Below the pieces are notes generated by a model that saw only the letters and a list, made by a program, of their open reading frames with translations, made no database searches and was not told the origin of the DNA. Below are positions 32,501 to 44,200 of a stretch of DNA of 64,000 nucleotides, piece after piece (position 1 is the first letter of the stretch; every line of letters begins with the position of its first letter). This stretch comes from Hyposmocoma kahamanoa (lineage: Eukaryota > Arthropoda > Insecta > Lepidoptera > Cosmopterigidae). The position numbers and the translations under genes are program-made. Where the stretch lies: contig NW_020656077.1 of the NCBI RefSeq assembly GCF_003589595.1, positions 4,399,538 through 4,463,537 of the forward strand, given 5' to 3'.

Positions 32501-35200
32501 CCTTAATATAAATTACAAAAGCACACAAAATAATCAAATAGCTAACTGTCCTTTTTCTATACATTGCATGCACAAAAGATGGAAAGAGACCCATTGTGTC
32601 AATTTCAAGAAGCTTATAGGTATATAAACTTCTTGGTCATTTTCAATTGTTCGAACCACAAGCGATTCAAATATTTAGAACAAAGAAACTATAGAGTCGC
32701 TTTGACTTTTCTAAAATGATTTTTAATTAAACGTTAGCAATAACCAACAAAATATTGTTGTATACGTTTTACGGTTTGGGATTACCTATTAGAAGTCAGA
32801 AAATACATTTGCCAGAAATAACGTTAGCTCGAATTTTCATAATGTCAAATCTATTTTTTTATGAAGATTACAAAATAAAAACTAGTTTTGTCTTTGTCAA
32901 AAGCATTAAAATTACACGAAAGCGTAACGGTTTTATTATAAATCGGTTTTCGGAATTACGGATATTTGAGTTTACGTTTAGTTGGAATATCGGTACATTT
33001 CTTATAGTATACGCTTATTTTCACATTTGTAGTAATATTTGTATGTATGTTGATGTTAATAAAGAGTTGGGCAGATGCCCAACTCTATATTATTTCTTTA
33101 AGTGAATTTGTACAAAATTCGACATAATAATATATATTATAAAAAATAATTAATATTTACGATAAAGGCTACTCCATTACTCTTGTGTTCAAGTAATTTT
33201 CAGTCGAAGCTAAATATGGTGCATTTTGTTAAATTTCCAGTAGAAGCTGAATATGGTGTTTTTGGGCCCTTAAATTGTTGCAAGCAAAATTAGGCAGTAC
33301 TGCAATGACGTTACAATTAAAATTAAATGTACGCCTGAACCGACGCGGACGCAGCGGCACCCTTACTGCAACGTCAACAAACGGCTATGCCCGAACGGCT
33401 CCATCGACACACAACAAGGGCAAAAGCCAGCACTGATCTCACATCAAGACTTCAAACATTTTAGACTTACTAATATCCCCCTTTTGCGTATCATAGTCGT
33501 ACGCCACAATCCTTTGCGTTGACGAGTCGATGTAATAAAACACCGTGTTGTTGAGAGCCCACACAAGACCATTAGAAATGGAAACCGGCTTTATGATGAT
33601 ACGAGGGTTGTCTAGGCTGTCCTGCGTTACACTGTACAAGGCCGCCCGATCTGGTTGGACATCGTCTGCGTTTTGTGGACCTTTAGTACCTGGACATAGA
33701 AGTATGGACGAGTTTATTGTGTTACAGATCAGTGGTTGACTGTTACGGGAGACACCATGGTAACTTATATATGAAATTACGCCTGTTTACCAATTTGTTT
33801 CGTAATTGCGTCCATTTCACTTAGCTTGACCATGAAACTATGGGTACTTACACCTTTTTCTCTTACGGTAACTTCATACCTAATCCACCTAGGATAAAAT
33901 GAAAATAGTGGCAGATTCGTCTTAAAACTGTATAGCTTTACTCAAAATTCTAGGAACCCTTTACTTGTCTTTTATTTATTTAAGAGGATTTGACCTACAC
34001 GATTATAAAATCGTACAAACTATCTGACATCCACGCAAAGCCTTTAGTGTCACGTGGCTTGTGAAATAAAAAGAATACACCAAATATTACATAGGCATAA
34101 AATTGTTGTTGCAAAGATTACTTTAATTCCTAATGCATTATTGTATTTATCGCCCACAGCGCACAAATACAATAGCAAAGCAAACAAAATTATTAAGTTT
34201 TAATAAGTATGCTGCTGCTAATACGAGGTGATATTGGGCGTTTTAAAATGTTATGTAAGTAATTATTATAGTTTGTTTCTTTAATGCATCTTACGTGTTG
34301 CCGTAAGACTTACCAAAAAAGAAACGCCCGTCGACATCTGCTTTGCCTTCATTTATAACGTTATCCGGTTGGCCGTTCTCTACTGTGGTGAGAAGACGCA
34401 GCGCTGAGTCCCCTTTGCTATTAAAGTCCAAGAGGTAAAGCGACGTCCGCACCGAAACGATTAACCTCTTTGAATTTGCCACTGTTGTCACCAAATTTGG
34501 CTCGCCATACGCTGCAAAATAATTCGTTTGATCCATTGACTTACAAATAAATGGACGACGGGTCTAATACAAAAACAACGAAAAAAATGTCCCAAGTCAA
34601 CCTATTCGAAATTTAAATTGTAATGTCATCGCAGTATCGCGCTGTCAGTAGAACAAATGAAGACTAAAGCGGAGTTTGGCGCTCTGTATCCGATTTTAGC
34701 GCCTTACAAGTGCGGACACTTTTTAGCGCGGACCCGACGTCCATATAATTGTAAGTCAATGGTTTGATCATATATCTTCACCGTGATCAAATAACAACAC
34801 TGAATTGCCCTTACCGATATGTTTGGTTAGAATCTTGCCGGTGCTGTATTCGAGTTTATGGACGTTCTGTTGAACCACGTCTACGAAATAGAGGCACTGT
34901 TGTTCGGTATCCCACACGGCGCTCTCGCCGTGCAAAAACACCGCAGGGTGCCCTGGATTATCTAACGACGCCACCTGCTCAGAATCGCCGAAATCATTCT
35001 CCAAAAACAATAGAACTGGTGTTTACTAACATTACACAAGTTCCTATTCGAAACAATGCTCAAGTCGCTGTATGTATTGTTTCGAGTGGCTTATAGAAAA
35101 CTAATTTACTCACCATCGAAACTTTGTAGAACCTTTTCACATCATTAGCTGCTGCTATGTGGAGGATAAAATACAACAGAAACACTTTTCCTACGGTCAT
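29519..35200 (-). CDS. Regucalcin/SMP-30-like secreted protein 2 (347 aa)
   Basis: Six minus-strand exons, 35114-35200, 34815-34998, 34314-34511, 33471-33689, 31533-31648 and 29519-29758, join in frame (phases 0,1,1,1,0) into 347 residues ending at TAA 29519-29521. Exon 1 starts at ATG 35200 and gives a signal peptide (MTVGKVFLLYFILHIAAA). The propeller follows: FLHGESAVWD, then QQCLYFVDVVQQNVHKLEY, then NEGKADVDGRFFFG, then VSISNGLVWALNNTVFYYID, then IPDGMTIDSNGNLWVALMFG, then EPLAGAIFTIRDTG. The known regucalcin metal ligands are all kept: E54, N144, N196 and D249. It is the tandem paralogue of the gene at 15820-25357, with the same exon plan (exon 3 is 198 nt in both). Predicted role: secreted Ca2+/Zn2+-dependent lactonase-like hydrolase; substrate unknown. 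The exon 2 acceptor (TTTTTGGAG before AAT) was chosen by phase; the CACCAG 17 bp upstream would need another donor. Confidence 0.93.
30431..30646 (+). repeat. tRNA-derived SINE (family A)
   Basis: A box GTGGCCGAACGATTACC, B box GGTTCGATTCC, body GAGTTTGGGTGTAATTTGTG, and a TTATTATTATTATATTA tail. It lies in intron 5 of regucalcin 2, opposite to the gene. Confidence 0.85.
31204..31299 (+). repeat. Minisatellite, three perfect 32-bp units
   Basis: Each unit begins CTGAGTTATTCGATCTTGAT and ends GGTCTTTCCGTC. Units are 31204-31235, 31236-31267 and 31268-31299, identical to each other. The array lies in intron 5 of regucalcin 2. Confidence 0.92.
32203..32340. mobile_element. Truncated hAT-like MITE, family CATTGACTTAC
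   Basis: CATTGACCTACCAATAAATG, then GACGTCGGGTCTGCGCTTAA and GTTCGACTGTCAGCGCG follow 2847-3075. The right terminus is lost near 32340. It lies in intron 4 of regucalcin 2. Confidence 0.75.
34534..34761. mobile_element. hAT-like MITE, family CATTGACTTAC, perfect TSD
   Basis: Starts CATTGACTTACAAATAAATG and ends CATATAATTGTAAGTCAATG, in the opposite orientation to the copy at 2847. The 8-bp TSD GTTTGATC is identical at 34526-34533 and 34762-34769. 228 bp. It fills most of the 303-bp intron 2 of regucalcin 2 (34512-34814). Confidence 0.92.
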
Positions 35201-35714
35201 TTGAATCAGCGCGCCCGCTCAGGTACCGCAGTGACTTTGGTCTAATGAACACTGGCGAACAACTGCGTAAGCGGTGCAAGTGGTGACTACAAAAAAGTCG
35301 TAAAAAGAAATCACAAAAAGTTCATAGTTAAGTGATAAGGTGCGGCGGATATGAACTATCGCAAGCCCCTAATGTAACATGTATTCGTAAAGTAATTATC
35401 GCGATACAAAATAACTAAGGCGTCCGTTAGCTCAGACAGTTGTTATTATAACTACTGTTGGCATCCAAAAACAACACCAATATGTATATTTATAAAAACG
35501 AAACCTACTGTTGTATGACGTCATATAAATAACACAATTAGGTTAGTTCCCAGCACTTCAGTCAATCTTGCTTACCCAGCTGCTCTGAACACCTTTTATA
35601 TATATCTACAATGTGTCGCTGCGGTCGCACCCCTTGTGCTTTGACGCTCTGCAATCGTTGTCGTGCAATTCCTGTTTGCTTATTATGATTATTAAGACAA
35701 AGCTCGAACACTCA

Positions 35715-35780
35715 ATCTTTTTCGACCCAATAGGACTTGAACCCACGACCATACTGCACTGAACTGAACTACGCGTCAAG
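35715..35780 (-). repeat. tRNA-like SINE (family E) head
   Basis: On plus, TTTTTCGACCCAATAGGACT then TGAACCCACGACCATACTGC is the reverse of a tRNA-like B box and T arm. The same words recur at 36000-36040. A-box region diverged. Confidence 0.5.
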
Positions 35781-35934
35781 TTGTCGAAATCACCTATGTT
35801 ATTATTAAAGATCTTTGTACTGGATTTTTCGACATTCTCCGTCGCTAGAGACGTCTAGAGAGAGATTTTAGAACCTTCTTCACAGCAACCAGCACCTTTG
35901 CAGGTGCCTCAACTGAGCAGATCAAATGTATTAT

Positions 35935-36068
35935 TGAAATTTTTTTTGTGAAATAACTCCATAATATCAATAAGCTACAGAGAGTAGACAGAAAATACTT
36001 TTTCGACCCTATGGGACATGAACCCACGACCGTACTGCACCGTAGCATTTATTGCTCTTACCAACTAG
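35935..36068 (-). repeat. tRNA-like SINE (family E), longer copy
   Basis: Minus reading: TAGTTGGTAAGAGCAATAAA (A box), then GTGGGTTCATGTCCCATAGG (B box), then GTCGAAAAAGTATTTTCTGT and an ATTTCACAAAAAAAATTTC tail. It is flanked by direct repeats of GAGAGATTTTAGAACCTTCT (about 35860 and 36070), which may be a long target-site duplication. Confidence 0.6.
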
Positions 36069-36647
36069 TGAGAGATTTTAGAACCTTCTTCATCGCAGCG
36101 AGTATTGTCCTGTTTTCTTGTTAATGTTTTATAATTTGTAAATTTTGGTCTTTTGTATTGTGAAATTAGTATACGAATATTTCTTGCTTGAAAAAACATC
36201 ACTCTGTCACGGATAGTTCAAAATGCTGCTAAAATATTGTCACGCTGTCACCTACATAATAGGGAACCAAATTACATTTCACTTACAATATATTACGTAC
36301 ATTACTTGACATACGCAACTCTCAATTAATGAAGTTTCCTGTGGAAAGGTTAATATGTCAGCAAAGGCTGCAATCTGTTCAATATTACCGGATACTCGGG
36401 GCCCAATTTGTGTGTAACAATTCTTTTGTTATATATTAAAAGCCTCATGGCCATTCAGGCTTTTTGAGTAGGTACGCAGACGATATTTTTTCCGATGCAA
36501 ATTTCAGTGCTTCAAATTAGGATATGTATTTTTGGCGATCTTCAGGGGAGGCCTGTGCCCAACGGTGGCTTCTTTTGGATAAAACCTGCAGTTTTGTGTC
36601 ATTCATGACGAATTCTATCTAATTTTCTTTTTAAAACTTTTTTATAC

Positions 36648-36880
36648 TATCGAGTGACGGGACGAGCAAGACGTGCGTCTGATGGTAGGCTTCACGCCTG
36701 TCCATAACGTTACAGTCACCCAGAGATATAAGTTGACAAGTATGGGACTTGTGCCTGTAATTTCACCAGCACCCTTACCCTTCAAAACCGGAACACAGTG
36801 ATGCTGACATTACTGCTTGGTGGCAGAAATAGGTAAGGTGGCAGCACTTCCCTGGACGGGCTCTTTCTCAAGGAGCTCAC
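36648..36880 (+). repeat. SINE family B copy
   Basis: GAGTGACGGGACGAGCAAGA, GTGCGTCTGATGGTAGGC, CACCAGCACCCTTACCCTTC and GGCAGCACTTCCCTGGACGG follow the family B order. Confidence 0.7.
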
Positions 36881-38214
36881 CTGCTACTGATCAACGATCT
36901 TCTAGAAAGTTGTATCTAATGAGCTGTCTTACGCGATGACGATAAGAAATAAATTACGTTTCTTCGTTTTTGGCTAGGGACAATGATTACAGGACATAAT
37001 TTCGATGTCAGATCCAATGTTTAAGTATATGCACAACCACAGTCAATAGAGTTACATCTCGTGCAACTTGGAAATAATGTCGATCATGACAATTTTTTCC
37101 AAGTTAGAGGTTTATTCACCTCGGTGCAGATCCTACACATATTTAACTACAAGAACTTGGTGGTGATTTTGCTTACTAACACTATCAACCACTTCTCTAA
37201 CAATGTCATTATTATAGTAACTTGATCTGGTTTTTTTACATTCATGCTGAATAAATAAATATAAATTGGCATTTTATAATATCTCTCTATCTGTTGCTCC
37301 ACTACAAAATGATATTAATCAAAGCGTGTTCTCATTATATGAAGGTACCATTACAAAGTGTTTTTCACGGATGTAGCATTAAGGTGCGTAATATCTACAA
37401 AATTTTTTTTTAAACAAAAATGAATGAACATTACTGCACCTTTTTGTTATCAAAAAGTTTTATGCTTATAATATATGTTCAGCACAATATGCTGCCGTAC
37501 GTATACATTCGTGAAAATTTATTTCGTGACAATAATTGGACAGCGCGCTGTATTCCTACCAGTAAAAAATCATAACCACATGATGACCAATCTTTTGTTA
37601 ATGTTATTCTTTGGATTATAAAATTTCATATTCTATTAACAACGTCAATAAAAATTCTGAAAGAAAATAGGAAAGTATAACCACAAAATTATTTTCCAAT
37701 AATCGAATTCCTCTCTTTAGGTTAAATATTGCAATGTACTTGTAATGTAAAAAAAATACAGGGCGCCTATGAAATCTATGCCAAAAAATTGGCAGGGCTA
37801 ATGAGCCCTGGATATAATGATATCCGTTTATAGTTTTATATCTCACTAAATCGGTATATGGCACAATAAAAGACTTCATAACGGTAATAAAATATCAATA
37901 ATATTGGAAAAGTTGTTTTTATGAATTTTACTTGGATTTGTATTGGAATTTTTTTTTCACATTAAGATTTCGCGTTTTGCAGTGGCTCAAATACTAACCG
38001 TGCCACGTCCATAATAAAAAAGAGCTGCATTTGATTGGGCGTCGCGCGACGCCGAGAATCGGACGAATTTGTTCAACTACATTTCCAATTTTAATTAAAT
38101 TCTTCTCGAAAGTGTTTATGATGCCTAGATTTATAGCTACATAGTTAATATATATCGCTCCTAAGAAGTAATAGTGTGTTGTGCCTTTAATATAATTAAC
38201 TTTAGTCTACGAAA

Positions 38215-41200
38215 ATGGAGAAGCACATGGTAATCGCTGGAGTTATAGTAACATCAACGGGACTGAACAATTTGGAAGTAGCTCCTGGTTATGTCATGGT
38301 TGTGGATGGCAAAGTAAGCGAAATTAGTCTATATTATATACGAGTTTTTATTACCTTTTCTCAGGTATCTCCATTGACTTAGGCCCTATAGTTAGGGTAC
38401 CTAGGTAGTTATAGGTCAGCTACGGATCAATAATTTATGGACTGTAGTCCCTCGGTGCATGTTCAAAACCTAACATATTTATAGTTTAAGTGTTATACTT
38501 TCTCAACAAAACGCCTACCTATCTAGCTTTCCTACAGTGTTCTTTGTTCATAGCAACTGGTATAATGGTTTTAGTTAATATGCAATATTAGTTATTCTTC
38601 AACTATGCATATGACGTCCTTTTTTGTACGAAGATTTAACAACTTGCTGTGGCAATTTTGTCACTTTTATGTGCTCCTTTTTTGGCCTTAATTCTGCCAA
38701 ATGAAAAACTAATAACAACACATTGTCTACACACACGCTACACATGCTTAAAGCCATTTTTCAAGTTCTCTACAGATTTAGGTCTTACAGTAGGGTATAT
38801 AAGCACTCATAGGTCAGCTAAGGATCAATAATGTATGGGCTGGACTCTCGGCGCATGTGCAAGACCTAACACATCTATAGCTAAGTGATGATTTGTATAC
38901 AAATAGTGGGATCACAATAGATAGGATAATGATCACAGTGATGAAGGCAGAGATGGGCGGTAGGTTCAAAAACCAATCTGTCCGCCCGGATTTTTACCCA
39001 AAGCGCCATGTTTTAACCCATTTCTATTTCCCATATCAGTTTTAACTCATTGAGTTAAATGATATGAATTTGGTATAATTCCATACTTATTAATAATTTA
39101 TATTAATAATATGTAATATTTAATTAATAACTATTAGTAATAATAATGTTCATAGCTATTAATGTCCACGTCGTAATCCTGTGGACTCTCACTTACTGCG
39201 CTGCTTAAAAACTAAATTAGCTATGACAATTAATCCAAAAACTCCTCGCTTTGGCGTGTGACACAATGCATAGTGTTTCAAAATGCCTTCAAATCGGACA
39301 TTTTTTAGTGGAGCTTAGTATATAACGTGTTTTAATGTTCTAAATGCAGGACGAAAACTCCCGTGTGCCAATTTTACATGGTTTTGAAGAAAACTTTCTT
39401 CAAAGTTTTTCGTTAACTTCAAAAATGATTAAAACTCAATAAATAATAATACTATCAGTTATTAACATGATATTAAAAGGAATTTAAAACGTTATTTATT
39501 AAGCTTTGTTGCTTTTCCAAAATGTAAGCGAAAGTTGCGAATATCGAATATTTCCTTAAAATGGTTATAGTTTTTTTCTTTATTATTTCGCGTTAGTATT
39601 GTATTGTATTTCGCTTTCAAGAAATAATAAAAGAATATTTTAGTTGGACAGTTAGACTTGGAAATACGATCCTAATGGCAAGGACTTGAGTATTATTTCT
39701 AGTACTTTAAATCATACTCAAGTCCTGACTTGAGCATTGAGTAGAATTCTGAAATACGATCCTAAGGGTCGTATTCCATAACTCTACTCAATGCTCAAGT
39801 CAGGATTTGAGCAGACTTGAGTATGATTTCAAGCACTGGAAATACGACCCTAATTGCAAGGACTTGAGTATGATTTCTAGTGCTTTGAATCATACTCAAG
39901 TCCTGACTTGAGCATTGAGTAGAGTTCTAGAATATGACCCTAAGACCTAATCGCTAGAAAAGATTTGCTTTGAATTTTTTTCCATCCTCTAAGGCTTTGA
40001 ATGACCACAATTCTTTATCTAATTTATCATTACTATCGAGTGCAGATGACCATTGCCAACATAATAATATGCATAACGTCTGAATTTTCCCTAAAGGATG
40101 GAAAAGAATTTTCAATGAATTACGTAGTTGTCTATGGTCTGAATCAATATTTTGAAGCGAAATTTTAATAATGTGTATTTTTTCAATTAAAGATTACCCG
40201 TAAGGGCAATATAAAAGAGTTTGAGAGGCTTGAGGGACAGGGTGCCCTTAGGGGTTATAATGTAATCAAAATGCATGAGGAGCAATTCCTGATGCCAGGT
40301 TTGATCGACTGTCATACACATGCACCTCAATTCCCAAATCTTGGTTTGGGAATGAATCTCATAGCGCTCTACTGGCTGCAAGAATACATATATCCACTAG
40401 AAAGTGAATTTTATAAAACTGATTATGCGAAGGATGTTTATTCTCAAGCGGTGGTAAGTACATTATTATTATGTATTTGTAAAGCTACAAGTTACGACTC
40501 ACTGATAGAAATAGACCGCATACAGCCCGATATGGTGGAAATCAAATATTTATACGTTGTACGCGGATAGGTTCCAAAACAAAAGGTAAAAATGCGAGAA
40601 TCACCTGAATGTGGAAAATATAAAAGAGCAATCAACGGCCTACAAACACCATAATATACGGAAGCGATATTTGTGCTTTTTTATTAGGTACACCCGGGTC
40701 AATTTCCGCCAGAGGTAAAAAATGTTTAAAATTCAAATAAACAAGATGGCCGCCATTCACATTTTAAAGTCTTCCATCACGGAAACTATTAGAGGTAGGT
40801 AGAAAGTGCTGGAATGTCGTAGAGGGTAACAGTGTACAACAAAAAAAAAATCAAAATGGCGGCCGAATAAAAATTGCTTCAATCCGGCTGAAAATTGGCA
40901 CGCGGAGGTCTTTAGGAATCCTTAATCATAATTATTAAGGGTCAAAAGTTTATTTTCGCCATTTTTTAATATGGCTGTCATGTAAGCGTTTTTTCGTCAA
41001 AAATGGCTGTTGAAAGATTTGCTCTGCTTCGACTGAAAATTGGCATGTGGAGGCGTCTAGGAGTGTCGGATAAAAATGTAAGGCATACTCATTGTAGTGA
41101 AAAATTAAATGAGATACTTATAGCGTTGCATCTCTCTCTCTCTGTTAGTTTCCTTTATCTTGAAAACTACGCCAAAGAGAAGTATTTTATGGAAAATACA

Positions 41201-44200
41201 AAGACTGTCTGGCTATCACACGAAATGTCTGGTCTCTAATTAGGGAATTTTCTGTACTATGAATACCAGAATAATTATAACTCTGAGGGCAATACCCAGA
41301 CCAGAGCCAACTTAGAAATGTACGTCTTCTAAATTGGCCCAAATCGGGAATCGAATCGGAAACCTCCTCATTAAGCGCCCATAGTAGTAACCGCTGTGCC
41401 ACCGAAGAGCATAAGCACATGACCACGCGCCACAGGCCGAGCCCTACCCCACCTTCTTGACAAGCGTCACACATGTGTTTCCTCGGATGTTGAGCGAACG
41501 CGAACAAAAAAAAAATTATAAGATACCAAATTGTAACAAAAATTATGTAAATTGCGAAAATTTGTGTTATAAAATAGAGTCCAGAGTCAAAAAAAAATAA
41601 ATATTTCGTTATGACCGAATGTTCTATACATTGCACAACATTTGTATTACCTGTGAGTCCTGAACATTGAGGGCCACACATTTTTCTCTAGAACAAAAGT
41701 TTTTTATAGATATGAAAGGCAAATTATTCATAACCTTAAAATGCCCAGATATTTGTTCTTCCTAAAGTACACCCGGTCTTAATATAATTATGAAGAAATT
41801 CAATTAAAGTATCTATTTTAGTTAAAAACAGTTGTATTTTTCAGTCTTAAAAAAGTAAATATTTCACGAGAGAGTATATTAATAATGTAGCAAACCCGTA
41901 AAAAAATCTTTCAAATTAACTTTTGGTGAGAAATTTAATTTAATACTTAGCTCATTAAAATCACGTTGATTTAAGATAACAAAAGAAAAACAGATAGAAG
42001 AAAACAATAATGTTCGAAAATAGTCGCGTCCAAAGGTGTTAAAACGTAAAAATCATAATGTGTATAAAATTTTAGTTTAAAAAAACCGTTGGGAATATTG
42101 TCATACCATAGGTCATGACCTCCTTGACATACCCATCCCGGCTTGATGTCCACTTAATAGACACCCTGTATATTATAATCAAAACGACTTCTTTGACTCA
42201 ATGTTCAAAATCAAAATCAAAATCAAAATAATCTTTATTTCATAGGTAAGCATTATTACACTTGAAATCGTCACAATGGTTAAACTCTACCGCTCATTCG
42301 TAAGGCAGATTCCCCTGAGAAGAATGAGCAAGAAACTCTAGGGGTTGCTCTTTGTAAATAACATTTACAATATTTTTTATTTGAAACATCAGATTGAGAC
42401 TACCTCCATGAGCTAAACGGGTTACTACCACGGATTTTTGTCATCCAAGTACGCAGAAGTTGTATAATAACCTTTAGTATAAAGTTTTTGTTTCACTATA
42501 GTTTTAAATCTCGTGAAAGGCAAATTTTGTATATCAACCGGAATCTTGTTATAGAAGCGTATACATTGCCCCTTAAATGATTGTTTGACTTTGTGAAGAC
42601 GACTATCAAGAAAAGCTAGTTTATTTTTATTCCTCGTATTAATGTTATGTCTGTCACTATTTTTCATAAAGAAATTACTATTCCTTTTAACATAAATTAT
42701 ATTTTCATAAATGTATTGTGAGGCTAGTGTAAGAATGTTAATTTCCTTAAACTTATCTCTCAAAGATACTTTGGGGCCCAGATTGTAAATTGCCCTAACT
42801 GCACGTTTCTGCAGGACAAAGATTCTATTGATATCGGCGGCATTACCCCAAAGCAAAATGCCGTATGTCATTAGACTGTGAAAGTAGCTGAAGTAAACCA
42901 ATCTAGCGGTTTCGACGTCTGAAAGTTTCCTTATTTTTTTAATCGCGTACACTGCAGAGCTGAGCCGTTTTGACAACTTACTTATATGGGGACCCCATTG
43001 CAATTTAGCATCTAACGTTATACCTAGAAATACAACTGTATCCACAAGATTCAATTTTTCGTTTCTAACTACAATGTTTGTAACCGTCTCTCTAACATTG
43101 GGTAATGTAAATTTCACACAATTTGTTTTTTTCTCATTAAGAAGTAGGTTATTAACAGCAAACCAATCAACTACTTTAGATATAGCATTGTTCACATCGT
43201 CATAGGAACATTGGTGCCTTTTAACTTTAAATAATAAGGAAGTATCATCAGCAAACAATACTATCTCATGTTTTATACCCTCCATAAGGCTAGGTAAATC
43301 ATTAATATAAACTAAAAACAAAAATGGGCCTAGAATTGAACCTTGAGGGACACCCATGCTAATTACAGACCCTGACGATCTCGTACCGTTAACATCGACC
43401 CTCTGTACCCTACCACGCAAATACGATTTAAGAAGGTCGAGATCACGTCCCGCCACACCATAATGGCGAAGTTTCCTGACCAGTGTATCATGGTGCACAC
43501 AATCAAAAGCCTTGGAAAGGTCACAGAATACACCAATAGCATCATGTGAGACTTCCCATGCATCAAATATATGATTAATCAACTCTACACCAGCGTCGGT
43601 TGTAGAGCGACCCCGAGTGAAACCAAATTGTTTAGGAGACATTAAATTATTACTATAAAAATGTGCACACATCTGATTTAGAATAATTTTTTCAAATATT
43701 TTACTGAGAGTTGGTAGTATTGATATAGGTCTGAAATTGGTGGGGTCAGAAATACTACCAGATTTGAAAAGTGGAATAACTTTACTTTGCTTCATGAGGT
43801 CAGGAAAGACACCATCATCAACACATTTATTAAAGACACAGGCTAAGTAAGGCGCAATACAATCAACTATAGAACTAATTACTCTGACTGAAAGACCATC
43901 AAGATCAGCAGTATTTTTTATATTTATAGACTTAAAGGCTTTAACAATATCGTTTGGAAATACATGACGGAACCTTAAATTAGTGATACTAACTGCATTA
44001 TTTTCTTTTAGTAAGGATTCAGCGGCCGTGGGAGATGAATTTAACGAATTAGTAGTCAAAATTGGAATGTTGGTAAAAAAATTTTCAAATATTTTAGCAA
44101 CTTCTGCGTCTGTGTTTACAATTTTGTCATTAAATCTTAGTTGAAAATCTAAGTTACGAGGTTTGACCCTTCCAGTTTCGCTATTTATAATATTCCAAGT

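Larger units (their letters stand above)
35201..38214. other. Divergent spacer between regucalcin 2 and guanine deaminase
   Basis: The two start codons face away from each other 3.0 kb apart, so promoters of both genes should lie here. No clear core promoter was found for either. The spacer holds SINE E and SINE B copies (listed separately); the rest is unassigned AT-rich DNA. Confidence 0.5.

Noticed and set aside
32755..33105. 116-codon plus-strand frame in regucalcin 2 intron 4
   Set aside because: AT-rich low-complexity composition, no domain, no splice partners; most likely chance.
41187..41681. 164-codon minus-strand frame
   Set aside because: It reads through a tRNA-derived SINE head; no protein family.
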